28,977 nucleotides of DNA. Source: Haplomitrium mnioides (taxonomy: Eukaryota; Marchantiophyta; Haplomitriopsida; Calobryales). The position numbers and the translations under genes were made by a program. Of the stretch, positions 9,207-18,800 are shown piece by piece. Positions within the stretch are counted from its first letter, which is position 1. Each line of letters starts with the position of its first letter. The stretch covers positions 1-28,977 of the forward strand of contig JBNGIS010019732.1 of the NCBI GenBank assembly GCA_049999725.1. Direction: 5' to 3'. The notes under the pieces are model-generated. The model was not told the origin of the DNA and ran no database searches. It saw nothing but the letters and a program-made list of their open reading frames with translations.

Positions 9207-11283
9207 AAAGCTCAGGGCTGCACAACCCCAAGTCCTTTTCTTAGAGAAGGGTATTGGCACTGACCAGCTTAGAAGAGCTAAGCGACTTATCTTTGTGTCT
9301 CAATATCTTCAAACCCAGCTACCTTGATAGAAGCTCAACTATCCAATGTTTCTCATGACCTTTATGGGGAAGGAGACATACTGTCACTGAAAATTGGCCC
9401 AGGGAGTCCGCCAAAAAACATCAAGGATCTCCAAATTTGGCTGAAACTAATATTAGTGGTTAAAGTTAGTTGTAGAGACGGGCGTCAAATCAACAAGTCA
9501 AGAGCATTAAGTGGGCCCTCCCGCTGCCTTTCTCTTATGAGGGTATATATACCCTTTGACGGGGCTCATTTTAGAGATTCTTTTTTTCATTCATTGGGTT
9601 GGGAAGCAAGTAGAGGAACGAGAAGCTGGGAGCAAACAAGGGAAATGATGAGCGTGGACTATGTGCAGATTGTCTTGGCCAGTAAGGTTACTTCCACCGG
9701 CTGAGCCAAGGGCTTTGGCTGGTGAAGGAGACTTGCTCCTCAAGTTTATTTGGTACGCATCGTCACTTCTTAAACAGCTGGACTTAGGAAATTCCAGACC
9801 TCTACCACTGTTTGGAAGGACAACCAAGAATGAGGATCCCCCCTCTGGAGCTAGAAAAGGTGAGCTCAGAAATTTCTAAGTAGAGGAATTGTTGGGGCAA
9901 TCCAGGCCAAAGGTTAAATTCTTGTGATGTTCCATGTGGGCTTGAAGAGTTCTGGTGAAGTATGATCCAAGGAGAAGAGTAAGGAGGCAGGAATTGGGCA
10001 GCAAGGTGGAGTGCGAGTGCAACCGGTGTTCGAGAGGAGCACCTCCCTGGTGAGGGAGTCACAAGAGACACCTTTTGTGGGGTAGAAGTGAAACTCTCTC
10101 ATCTGAATGGGTGTGTGAGTAAGTGGTGGTGTTGAGAGAAAGGGGGCAGCTAGAAATTGAGGGCAGCAAACTAGTGTTTCGAGTTCATGGGAGGTGGAGA
10201 AGTCACCTGATGTGCAGAGCAGCAACCAAAATCAACAAGGGAGCAGCTTGTAGGGGCAAAGAAAAGGACCAGAGCAGTTAAAGGAGGACCTCCAACCATT
10301 GATAATCCAAGGGCAGCACCGACTAGAAAGGAGGACATCAAGATCAATCGAATTCCTGATTTTAGGAATTGGTAACACCATACCAAAGGTTCTCTTCGGT
10401 CTTGTGGTTTTGGGGGTGTAGCTTTAGCATGTAGGTGTCCTAAATTCTGCAATAGGGTTACAAAAGGCATGTGAAAATACTCAAGACATCACTAGAAAAA
10501 GTAGGTTGTCATTTTATAGCATAGATTCAAAATTCTGTTTTCGGAAGTAGATTTCAGCATAGGCAAGAGGAAGAGCGATGGCTAGGGACAGATTTCAGTT
10601 GCTGGAAATCTGAAATCACAGATCTGGACCTGGTACCAAGGAGGGGTCAGACTTGTCATTCCTGTACTCCATAGACCAGCCACCTTCCATTGGGTGTGCG
10701 CAAGAATAAAGCAGAGTAAAAAGCTCTCTTTCGGCCTCTCAAAACTCTGATCTAGACCTCAGACAGATCTGGACCAGATTGCAAGTGGATAGGAAAGCAA
10801 GGAGGAGTGCACAAACCTGAACCAAAACAATCCTTAATGCTCAAATCGACAAAGGGTTGGTCCCTCCCAACAACAACTATCCCATAAATCCTTATTTCGG
10901 CGCCTATGGCAACGTGGGGTTGTTTTCTCAGCATAGCACCCCAGCGGTAGGTCCAACATAAAAATTTTTGGCGACCATGAAGGGATACACTTGTCAAAGT
11001 CCATTTAAGGTTGATGCCTTGACGGACCAAAAATAGGGGGAGCCATCGACCTTGTCATTTTGAGAATAAATCCATTGCAACCTTGGAACCAGAAATTCTG
11101 AGACAAAAATACTTAGATCAGAGCTCGTGCTGCCCTGATATCATGGAGGGCATTAATGGGAGCATTGGCCAGGAAACTAGAGGCCAGCCACTTCATTTTA
11201 GATAGAGGAGGAGCCACCAATTCGGTTTGGTTGGATTCTGACCACTCAGGGTTAAGATCCAATGGATCAGTCCATATGGGGAG
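9207..11283. other. Unassigned region, possible 5' part of element C
   Basis: The sequence is less AT-rich than its surroundings and has no supportable gene. The frames seen are short and overlap on both strands. A perfect palindrome GGGTATATATACCC lies at 9541-9554 and could serve as a TATA element. Because a gag relic and polypurine tract of a separate retrotransposon follow downstream, this may be that element's 5' LTR and leader. I could not find a partner LTR or a clear primer site to prove it. Confidence 0.4.
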
Positions 11284-12110
11284 TTTAGAGGTTGAGCTAC
11301 GCTTGCTTTTATGGCCTACCTAAGGAGGATTCTCAACTTTGGTTACATGAGGTGGAGTTCACGGCAGAAGTCAACAAGAAGACGACATTCAAAGCAACGC
11401 TGGTTTACACTATTTTGAGGGGAAGAGCACGTACCTAGTATGACTCTCTCCCCTACTATGTCCAGAACTCTTGGGAGAGGTTCAAGGGTCAATTCTTGAT
11501 GGAGTTTGAAGAGAGTGAGACTCTCGCCCAAGTGGAACAGATCAGAAAGCAGAGGGGTGAGTCAGTGGTTACCTTTTTGGACTGATTTAATGAGTTGCTT
11601 CGACAACTCCTCTAGCAGCCCATTGACGAGATGATGCTCACATGGTTCATGGTAGCACTGAGAAAGAGGGAGAAGAAGTGGATGGAGGTGGCCAAGCCCA
11701 CATGCTTCAGGAAGGCAGTTCAAGAGGCCTAGAACTGTGAGACCCAAAGAAAGAGGGTGGCATTACTAACAAGTTACCAAAAGGCTGCATTCAAGACCAG
11801 AGGCAAACCTTCCTCCAAATCCAAACATCAAAGAATCCAGCAAGAGTTTGAGCAATTTAAGGAGGTGGATCAAGAGGGGGATTTTCTGGCTGTAGTTTTG
11901 GCGTGTGGGGTGGAAGGAACAGTGAACCCTCAAGTGGTGGTGAAGTCACAGTCCACGGTGATAACATGCACTTCTTCCCTACTTGAATTCGGGGAAGAGG
12001 TCGGATCAGATTTCCTTAAACCAAATTTGGAATTCAATGTTGAAGCAGAGGTTGCAAACTCCACGAATGTGAAGACCACAACAATGAGGCGCATTGCTTG
12101 GAGGTTGTGA
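11284..12110 (+). pseudogene. gag: Retrotransposon gag relic, element C
   Basis: A single frame carries the retrotransposon gag domain: FYGLPKEDSQLWLHEVE (from about 11305), TILRGRAR-[stop]-YDSLP (11409-11450), SWERFKGQFLMEF, then IRKQRGESVVTFLD and FNELLRQLL. Stops interrupt it at 11436 (W of the usual RTWY), 11583 (R of LDRF, CGA to TGA), 11613 and 11730. It continues as a Lys-rich linker (RGKPSSKSKHQRIQQ) and ends at 12110. It differs from the gag of families A and B, so it is a third element. No protease or polymerase follows, as in gag-only non-autonomous LTR elements. Confidence 0.75.
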
Positions 12111-12673
12111 AGGACCCGTTGAGTGAGGGAGAGGGACCAGCCCACCCTGTGATGGAAGAATTCAGGGAGGAGCTGGATTGGGGAGATCCTGAACCTGAAT
12201 TAAAAGGGGAGTGGGAAGCTGCCCTTTCACTTTTCAATGAGTGCAAGCTTGCAGCAGAGGACCAAGGTGGGGCAGATCAACAGAAGACCTTAAAAAGGGA
12301 GTGCTCTACCGATAGCTTGCATGATTGCCAACTTGAAGATCAGCGACACACCGAGGCTGAAGTGCACCCACAAGTTGAAGAGGAGGACTTCGGGTGGGCA
12401 GCCCAAGACCTGTCCTTAAAAGGGGAGTGCTGCAGCCCAGATCTTCATGAGTGCAGCCCTGGAATTCAGCAATCAAAGGAGGCCGAGGCGCAACTCCAAC
12501 TAGAAGAAATAGAAGTTGATCCAAACGTGTACCGAGCGAAGGAGATGCCATCTTCAGAGGAGGATTTGACAGACAGCAGCCAACCATCAAAGTCCAGTGT
12601 ACAATATTTTGTGTTCCCAAACCCTATGTGTGTGAGTTTTGTTTTTTTGTATTTTGTTCCAACAGCTTTATGA
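12065..12673 (+). pseudogene. Acidic repeat reading frame downstream of gag, element C
   Basis: An open frame in the next phase after the gag relic (first in-frame ATG 12098, stop 12671-12673). It is probably the C-terminal continuation of the gag protein after a frameshift near 12060. It is Glu/Asp-rich and holds three imperfect repeats that each begin LK-(G/R)-E-(W/C), continue with an F-N/L-H-(E/D)-C element, and end with E-A-E-x-Q/H acidic tails. Repeat starts are at about 12199, 12289 and 12415. At DNA level each starts TTAAAAGGGGAGTG or TTAAAAAGGGAGTG. The last 25 residues are hydrophobic and aromatic (VSFVFLYFVP). I do not recognise the family. It could instead be an independent accessory protein. 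Confidence 0.5.
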
Positions 12674-12987
12674 GGTTTCTTTGTTTGTTTTTCGGGTAAG
12701 AGCAAGGCAGACCAACAGAGTGGTCTAAAGTGGAAGAGGGAAAGCACATTGCTGATCTGGTCAGGATTCCAGCCTGAACCAGAGTTTTTTGAGTGAGTCA
12801 TACGTATGGGATCCGGGTAAAAAGGTTTCTAGCTCTGTAGTGTAGGAAATTTTGCATTATGCATTTTGGGTTTTTGTATTGTAAAACTTTTTGTGTGAAT
12901 TACCATAGTATTGTCTTTTTAGGAGAACATGGGGGGTCAAGGGCAGGTAAAAGGCTGGACTTTGAGGGTTCGCAAGGACGTTCACGA
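12674..12987 (+). other. 3' non-coding part of element C
   Basis: Non-coding DNA between the acidic frame and the polypurine tract. It contains AATACAATG-like T-rich stretches, GGGAGAACATGGGGGGTCAA-like text near 12925 and GGACGTTCACG before the polypurine tract. No gene is seen. Confidence 0.5.
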
Positions 12988-13000
12988 TTAAAAGGGGAGT
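12988..13000 (+). other. Polypurine tract of element C
   Basis: TTAAAAGGGGAGT follows GGACGTTCACGA and precedes TATGTCTGTCGGG. This layout is typical of a plus-strand primer directly before a 3' LTR. Near-identical TTAAAAGGGGAGTG sequences occur inside the upstream frame at 12200 and 12416, so assignment rests on position. Confidence 0.6.
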
Positions 13001-13394
13001 TATGTCTGTCGGGTTTTTTCAAATTTTTGTGTTAACCCGGTCTAGTACAACACTTTGAGCCCAAGACTGATCAACCTGGTGCACAAAGGTGGCAAAGAAA
13101 GTCAAATCAATATAAGGAGTCGCCTAGAGTCTGAAGAAAGCAGGTTTGGTTAGACCCATTAGAGGGCCAGCCAGTGCGACACAAGAAAGTGAAATCATTC
13201 AGAAAAGCTTTGCCCTGAACAATACTACAGCCATATCCTATAGGACTATATGTGTCAGCCTCAACATACCCTTCCCTTGTCAATTACTCATGTTATGTAT
13301 CCCCTTTTACATTTCCCTAATTATATATGCTTTGTTCTATAACCTGTGCGCTTTGTGTTCTCTGTTTTCCTTTTTTTATGTGCTATTTAAAGTT
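13001..13394 (+). other. Possible 3' LTR remnant of element C
   Basis: Starts TATGTCTGTCGGGTT, with the LTR start probably TGTCTG at 13003, and contains the inverted pair CGGGTT/AACCCG near 13009-13041. It fades into T-rich and AT-rich DNA with no recognisable CA end. No second copy is visible in the window. Confidence 0.4.
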
Positions 13395-13690
13395 AGTATT
13401 TCATTAAATAATATAATATATTGCATTCTATTCTATTATTCTACTTGTCCTATCTGATAGTCCATAAAGAAACTCCTACTCATATTTTATTATTTTCTTA
13501 TATTATATTATATTATTTTAAATTTTGTATTTATTTTATACTATATTATATTATATTATATTAGTTTATATTATTATATTATATATTATATGTTATATAT
13601 TATTATACTATATTATTATATTATTTATTCTTTTATATTATTATATTATATTTTTTATATTTATATTACTATTATTTTTAAATTTATTTT
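13395..13690. repeat. AT-rich microsatellite, TTATA type
   Basis: Long runs of ATATTATATTATA-type sequence, almost pure A and T. Reading frames here (YYIILYIIC-like) are compositional. Confidence 0.9.
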
Positions 13691-13708
13691 TCTCCTTCTC
13701 TTCCCTTT

Positions 13709-13713
13709 CTCTT
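13709..13713. repeat. Target site duplication CTCTT of A1 (left)
   Basis: CTCTT precedes TGTAACG and is repeated at 19924-19928. Confidence 0.93.
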
Positions 13714-14282
13714 TGTAACGATCATTAACTTTAGTAAGCCATAGCTAAAAATGAAGTAAGATATAGTGTCAACTATGTCTAGAAAGCTATTACTAAGTTA
13801 GAGTAACATAAAGCGGTTGCTATTTTAGAGAGTTGGACACGTGGCAAAAGGAGAGAAAGTCAACGAATTAAAGTGAAAAATGGAGCACTTTAGAATAGGA
13901 TAAGGACACGTGGCAAGCAAAGAATTAAAGTGAAAAGAAGGTTCTAAAGATAAAGACACGTGGCAGAAGGAGAACTAAAGAGATAAAAGGTTCTAAAGAT
14001 AAGGACATGTGGTAACATGAGAATAAAAGTAAAGGGTGGTCTAATTAGAGCGAAAGAGAAAAGAGCGATCCAATTAGAAGAGGATAGAAAAGCAACCAAT
14101 GAGGTTCATCCACCTATGTAAGCAAAGAGCTTTATATCAAGTATATAAAGAAGGGAGAGTGCCTTGTTTGGCATCTCTTACCTTCAGGGTTTTTGAAGTT
14201 CTTTGTGCGCCTCTTTTATGCTAACTTGTATGTGTTATACTTGTGCTAATTTGTGCATGTAATGTAGGTTTGTAGTGTTACA
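13714..14282 (+). repeat. A1 5' LTR
   Basis: TGTAACG to TGTTACA, 569 bp. U3 holds a tandem of about 50-bp units of the form GGTTCTAAAGATAAGGACACGTGGCA. TATATAAAG is at 14142-14150 and is followed by GAAGGGAGAGTGCC, the likely transcription start area. Confidence 0.97.
13837..14150 (+). promoter_or_regulatory. A1 5' LTR G-box/ABRE cluster and TATA box
   Basis: ACACGTGGC at 13837-13845, 13906-13914 and 13956-13964, plus a decayed copy ACATGTGGT at 14005-14013. Spacing is 69, 50 and 49 bp. TATA is at 14142-14150. In the partner 3' LTR the fourth copy is intact and the first is mutated, so the inserted element had four intact boxes. Confidence 0.65.
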
Positions 14283-14283
14283 A

Positions 14284-14295
14284 TGGTATCAGAGC
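14284..14295 (+). other. A1 primer binding site, tRNA-iMet
   Basis: TGGTATCAGAGC, one base after the LTR, is complementary to the 3' end of plant initiator tRNA-Met. Confidence 0.96.
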
Positions 14296-14300
14296 TTGGT

Positions 14301-14339
14301 CTTCTCCAAAGAAGTGTGGATTACCCCTCTTTGGAGAAG
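14301..14339 (+). other. A1 leader stem-loop next to the primer site
   Basis: CTTCTCCAAAGA (14301-14312) and TCTTTGGAGAAG (14328-14339) are perfect 12-bp complements around a 15-nt loop. The same hairpin exists in A2 with pairing kept. Packaging, dimerisation or priming control are possible roles, all inferred. Confidence 0.7.
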
Positions 14340-14485
14340 TACTAAAGACCTTTTGGAGTAGTGGAATCTCCACTTTGCATCAACTCCCAAAGAGTTAAAC
14401 TCTCAAGTTTTCATGAGTAAAGAATAACGGATATCCCATCCTTTATGAATGCAAATAAGAAGTTGACTTGATACTATGGTAGCAA

Positions 14486-14701
14486 ATGGATAGAGGAGCG
14501 TTTGTACCTCTTAGAATTCCTCTATTGAATCCTTTTAATATTCGTGTGTTTAATATTGACAAACATTTCTTTCATCAATTTTTGGTATACAATTTTGGGG
14601 ATGATTTTATGGTCTTTGTGATGGAATCAAGAGAACCTGTTATCTTACCTGTAGTAAATTATGGTGTTACGTGGGAGTGTTTCGTTTATGTTTTGTGGTA
14701 G
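14486..14701 (+). CDS. ORFa, 71-aa conserved accessory protein of family A (A1)
   Basis: A short intact frame about 190 nt after the primer site. It starts MDRGAFVPLR and ends in an aromatic tail (TWECFVYVLW). It has the same length in A2 (26644-26859) with no indel or stop. Of 71 codons, about 16 differ silently and 11 differ in the amino acid, well below neutral expectation. Residues 32-55 align without gaps to ORFb: FLV-x2-FG-x2-F-x3-V-x2-S-x2-P-x-ILP, 12 of 24 identical, and an IRV sits at residues 19-21 in both. No signal peptide or zinc motif is seen. I do not recognise the family. It could be a gag-like cofactor or part of an ancestral longer gag; function is unknown. Confidence 0.7.
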   Translation: MDRGAFVPLRIPLLNPFNIRVFNIDKHFFHQFLVYNFGDDFMVFVMESREPVILPVVNYGVTWECFVYVLW

Positions 14702-14708
14702 ATAGAAA

Positions 14709-14909
14709 ATGGATTTGAACCAAGCTCCTCTAGAAGAGTTCAACTCCAAGTGTCACATTTCTATTTGAGTGACGCTTAAACAAATGCAGCGAGATTTTCT
14801 TGTTCGTAAGTTTGGAAAGAGATTTTGTGATTCAGTACTAGCATCAACTAAAAATTTTATTTTACCTATTCTTCACAATTGGAATGTGTATGTATTTGTT
14901 TTTGTATAA
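14709..14909 (+). pseudogene. ORFb, 66-aa paralogue of ORFa, interrupted in A1
   Basis: Starts at ATG 14709, 7 nt after the ORFa stop and in the next phase. It reads MDLNQAPLEEFNSKCHISI, then a TGA at 14766 (AGA in A2), and continues in frame to TAA at 14907-14909. The rest carries the ORFa-type core (FLV-x2-FG at residues 30-36, P-x-ILP at 49-53) and an aromatic end (HNWNVYVFVFV). The A2 copy is open. Gag starts 31 nt downstream. Function is unknown. Confidence 0.65.
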
Positions 14910-14940
14910 GTTACAAGTAGTTAAGTTGTGACATAAAATC

Positions 14941-15888
14941 ATGGAGACAAGTTCCTCCAATCTAGAAGAAGGAGCTTGGATGATGGCAAAGTTGGAGGAA
15001 CTTCAAGCAGCTCTTATAGCAAGCCAGCAACAAACAAATATGTTAATAACGGAGATGGTGAAAATGCGGTTGCAACAAGAGAATGGAGAAGTGAGTCGAG
15101 AAACGTTACTTCAAAAGATAAGCAAGTCGTGTAAAGTGGAGGCTTATGGAGGAAGCCGCATGGTAGGTGTTGTCGAAGGATGGGTGTATCAAATGGAGGT
15201 TCATATGTTGTATTACCCGCATGCATCAGATTTGGAAAAGGGGCTATTCGCAAGATTGTTTTTAACGGAGCATGCATCTATTTGGCTACAAGGATGAGAG
15301 AGACAAAAAAATGCACGAGGAGAACAACTTTTATGGAGTAGCCTTAAAGAAGGCTTATTACAAAATTTCAAAGCGGTAGACTGTATGTTAACCGCAAGAA
15401 CTAAGCTTTGGGAGTTAGAGCAACAAGGAAGCGTTGCAAGGTACATTGAAGAATTTCGAAGCTTACAAGTCCAAATTGAAGACATGAGTTCAGCCGAGGC
15501 CCTTGACAAATTTTTGCAAGGATTGAAAGGGAAGATTCGAAGGGAAGTTATGATGAGAAATCCGAAGGATGTTAACGAAGCCATCTCGTATGCTCAAAGA
15601 ATTGAAGGAACATTGGGAATTGTGCAAATAGGAGAGAATTACGGTCCCATGCCTATGGAGTTGGGACATATCAGAAGAAGAGATTTCAATCACTCCAATC
15701 AACAACCAAGAGGACCCCACAATGTTATTGAAAGAAGAAATGAAGAACGACAAGAAACACAAACATGCTACAATTGTGGTCGAATAGGGCACATTGCACC
15801 GAATTGTAGAGCAATACGACGTAATCAAGGGAGAACGTTCTGACGACCTCTTCATAATGTCAACAACAGAGAAGATGAAGAATGTTAA
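14941..15888 (+). pseudogene. gag: A1 gag
   Basis: Capsid and nucleocapsid polyprotein, starting METSSSNLEEGAWMMAKLEE with a Gln-rich helical N-terminus (IASQQQTNMLITEMVKM). The central gag domain has LFLTEHASIWLQG, then a TGA at 15295, then LLWSSLKEGLLQNF, LWELEQQGSVARYIEEFRSL and LDKFLQGLKGKI. The zinc knuckle CYNCGRIGHIAPNC (CX2CX4HX4C) at about 15767-15808 binds the RNA genome. A second TGA at 15841 replaces a CGA kept in A2. The ancestral stop (TAA in A2) is GAA here, so the frame ends at 15886-15888. All disruptions are single substitutions; the frame itself is kept. Confidence 0.92.
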
Positions 15889-18800
15889 GGAAATGATGGG
15901 CACCAATAAAAAGGCCTCGTGGTTTTGCTGGGAGAAAGAAGAAAGGCGAGGAAAAATTTCGATCCAAGCAAATATACTATATAGAAAAACAAAAAAATAG
16001 AGGACTAATTGTGGTTGATGGATGGATGGAAGGATTGGCAGTGAGAGTTTTGGTGGACTTTGGGGCGGAAGAAAATTATCTATCACGAACGATAGCCTTG
16101 AAGCTGAAGTTGCCAATTGAAAAGGAAGAACATGAGGTGGTTGAAATGGCAAATGGCCAAAGTGAGGCTATTGAACGTTTATCTCAAACTATAGCTCTAC
16201 ATATGGGCAATTATAAGGAGAATCTGGAATGGAAAATCACGACATTGGCGAGATATGATGCGATTCTTGGAATGAAATGGCTACGAAGATACAACCCGCT
16301 AGTAGATTGGCGAAAAAAGATACTCACGACATTTCAATGGAAGATTCGGGGAGATCGAGTATGACCTCATTCAAGGCATCTGCCCTTATATGTGATTAGA
16401 GCACACTCAATCAAAAGGCAAGACAAAGTGTTTTTAGGGCTCATACGTGAGCTCACAGTTGATAAGGAGGACTCAAAGAATAAAATTCCCCATGACTTTC
16501 AAGGTATTTTGAAGGAGTTTCACGATGTATTTCCCAATGATTTACCCCATGGCTTGCCGCCTAAACGATGCATTGATCACAAGATTGAGGTTATTCCAAG
16601 AAGTATCTCACCATGTAAAGCACCATATCGATTGCCTTCTCATAAACTCGAGGAATGAAAATCTCAGATTACTGAATTATTGGAGAAGGGGTTCATTCAG
16701 CCAAGCATCTCTCCTTATGGTGCACTAGTATTGTTTGTGAAAATTAAAGACGGGAGTATGAGGATGCGTATTGACTATCAAGCACTCAACCAACAAACGG
16801 TGAAAAATAAATATCGATTACCTAGAATATATGATTTGTTTGATCAACTTCAAGGAGCAAATTACTTTACAAAGTTGGATTTGAGAAGTGGATACAATCA
16901 AATCCAAATTGCAGAAGATGATGTGCAAAAAAACAGCATTTCAAAGTCGATATGGGCATTTCGAATATCTTGTTATGCCTTTTGGATTAACTAATGCTCC
17001 TGCAACATTTATGGGTCTTATGAATGATATTTTTCGATCTTATCTAGATAAGTTTGTTATTTTTTTATGGATGACATTCTCATTTACAGCAAGAATCTCC
17101 AAGAGCATCAACAACACCTTCGTACGGTGTTGAAGGTACTTTGACATCACAAGCTATATGTGAAGATGTCAAAATGCAAAATTGGAAAAAGGGAGGTGGA
17201 CTACTTGGGTCATCGTGTGAGTGCATCAAGAATCCAAGTTATGAATGAAAAAGTAGAGGCAATTCAGAAGTGGGAAGCTCCTAGTGATCACACACAACTA
17301 AGAGGATTTTTGGGGCTAACCGGGTTTTATCGTTAATTCGTGAAAGGTTTTGCACAAATAGCAGAACCATTGACCAACTTGCTGAAGAAAAGTCATACGT
17401 GGATATGGGGAGCTACAGAAGAGTTGGCATTCCAAGCCTTGAAGAAATCACTTCTTCATACTCCAATTCTCTAATGGTATGACTCTAAACGTCCAATCAA
17501 ACTTTCAGTAGATGCATCTGGAAAAGCCATAGGTGGAGTTTTGCAACAAGAATGGGAGGATGGTTGGCATCCTATTACCTTCTTTTCTAGAAAATTGAGC
17601 GATGCAAAGCAGAACTACCACACCACATATCGAGAAGAATTGGCGATTGTGTTATCAACCAAGTATTGGAAGCACTATCTTGGAGATAAGGAGTTTGTGG
17701 TCGAAACCGACTATAAGCCTCTAATCTATTTAGAAACTCAAAAAAGCTATCAAAAAGGCAGATTCGATGGCAGAGTGGCGACAACAATTCCATATGAAGA
17801 TGGTTTATGTGGAAGGAAAACGTCAAATTGCAGATGCCTTGACACTTTTGCCTCAACTCAACATCATGTCAGAAATCACAATTCATCCTACTTGGAGGAC
17901 ACAAATGTTGGCAGCAGTAAAGACAGATGAAGAGATCATCGCCATACAACAAAAGAAGTTGGTGAAAGAGTTGAGAGGATTGATTTTCTTCCAAGAGAAG
18001 GTATAGGTTCCCAACAATGTTAAGCTTCGCTCTGAGATTTTATATGAAGCACATGATTCCGCAGTTGGAGGCCATGTTGGAATTGAGAAGACCTTGGACC
18101 ATCTTCAACGAGTTTATTATTGGCCTAAAATGCATCAAGATGTGGAGGCTTATGTTCGGAGTTGCTTGGTTTGTCAACAAAACAAGGCTACCAACCTTAA
18201 ACGAGGAGGCTTATTGCAACCATTACCTATTCCCAAACGACGATGGGAGTATGTGAGTATGGATATTGTATGTGAGCTACCTCGTACTTCTACGGGCTAT
18301 GATGTTATTATTGTTTTTGTGGACAAGCTTAGCAAAATGATTCATATTCGTCCAACTACCAAATCTGTAATAGCACCCGAGTTGGCATGAATTTATTTGG
18401 AAGCAGTCTACTCTCATCATGGTCTTTCCAAAGTTATTATTTCTGACTGAGGTACTCAATTCACTAGCATGTTTTGGCGCACTATCTTTGGTCTTCTCAA
18501 GACCAAATTGGCTATGTCTACTGCTTATCGTCCAGAATCTGATGGTCAAATTGAACGGGCCAACTGAACCATCAAAGATATGCTACGCGCTTTTACTTTG
18601 GAAGAGCAAGCGAAGTGGGATTGGCTACTCCCTCTGGTCGAGTTCTCATACAATAACTTCATCAATAGTTCTACACGTGCCACACCTTTCTTCTTGATGT
18701 ATGGTGAGCATCCTACTACGATCTCAAGTCTCCAACATACCTTGCCGTCAACTTCTAAGAGTCCAGCCGTTGATGATTTTCTCCATCGTCTACATCACAG

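Noticed and set aside
9591-10470. Several overlapping 70-103 aa frames on both strands
   Set aside because: No recognisable motifs, and mutually overlapping frames fit non-coding, less AT-rich DNA.
13525-13728. 67-aa Ile/Tyr/Leu-rich frame that looks like a membrane protein
   Set aside because: It comes from the TTATA microsatellite.
14486-14909. ORFa/ORFb as a retroviral-type envelope gene
   Set aside because: They lie before gag rather than after pol, and show no signal peptide, transmembrane segment or glycoprotein pattern.
15490-16152. 220-aa minus-strand frame opposite A1 gag and protease (also 27790-28263 in A2)
   Set aside because: The opposite strand carries a recognisable gag with zinc knuckle; the antisense frame is a shadow.
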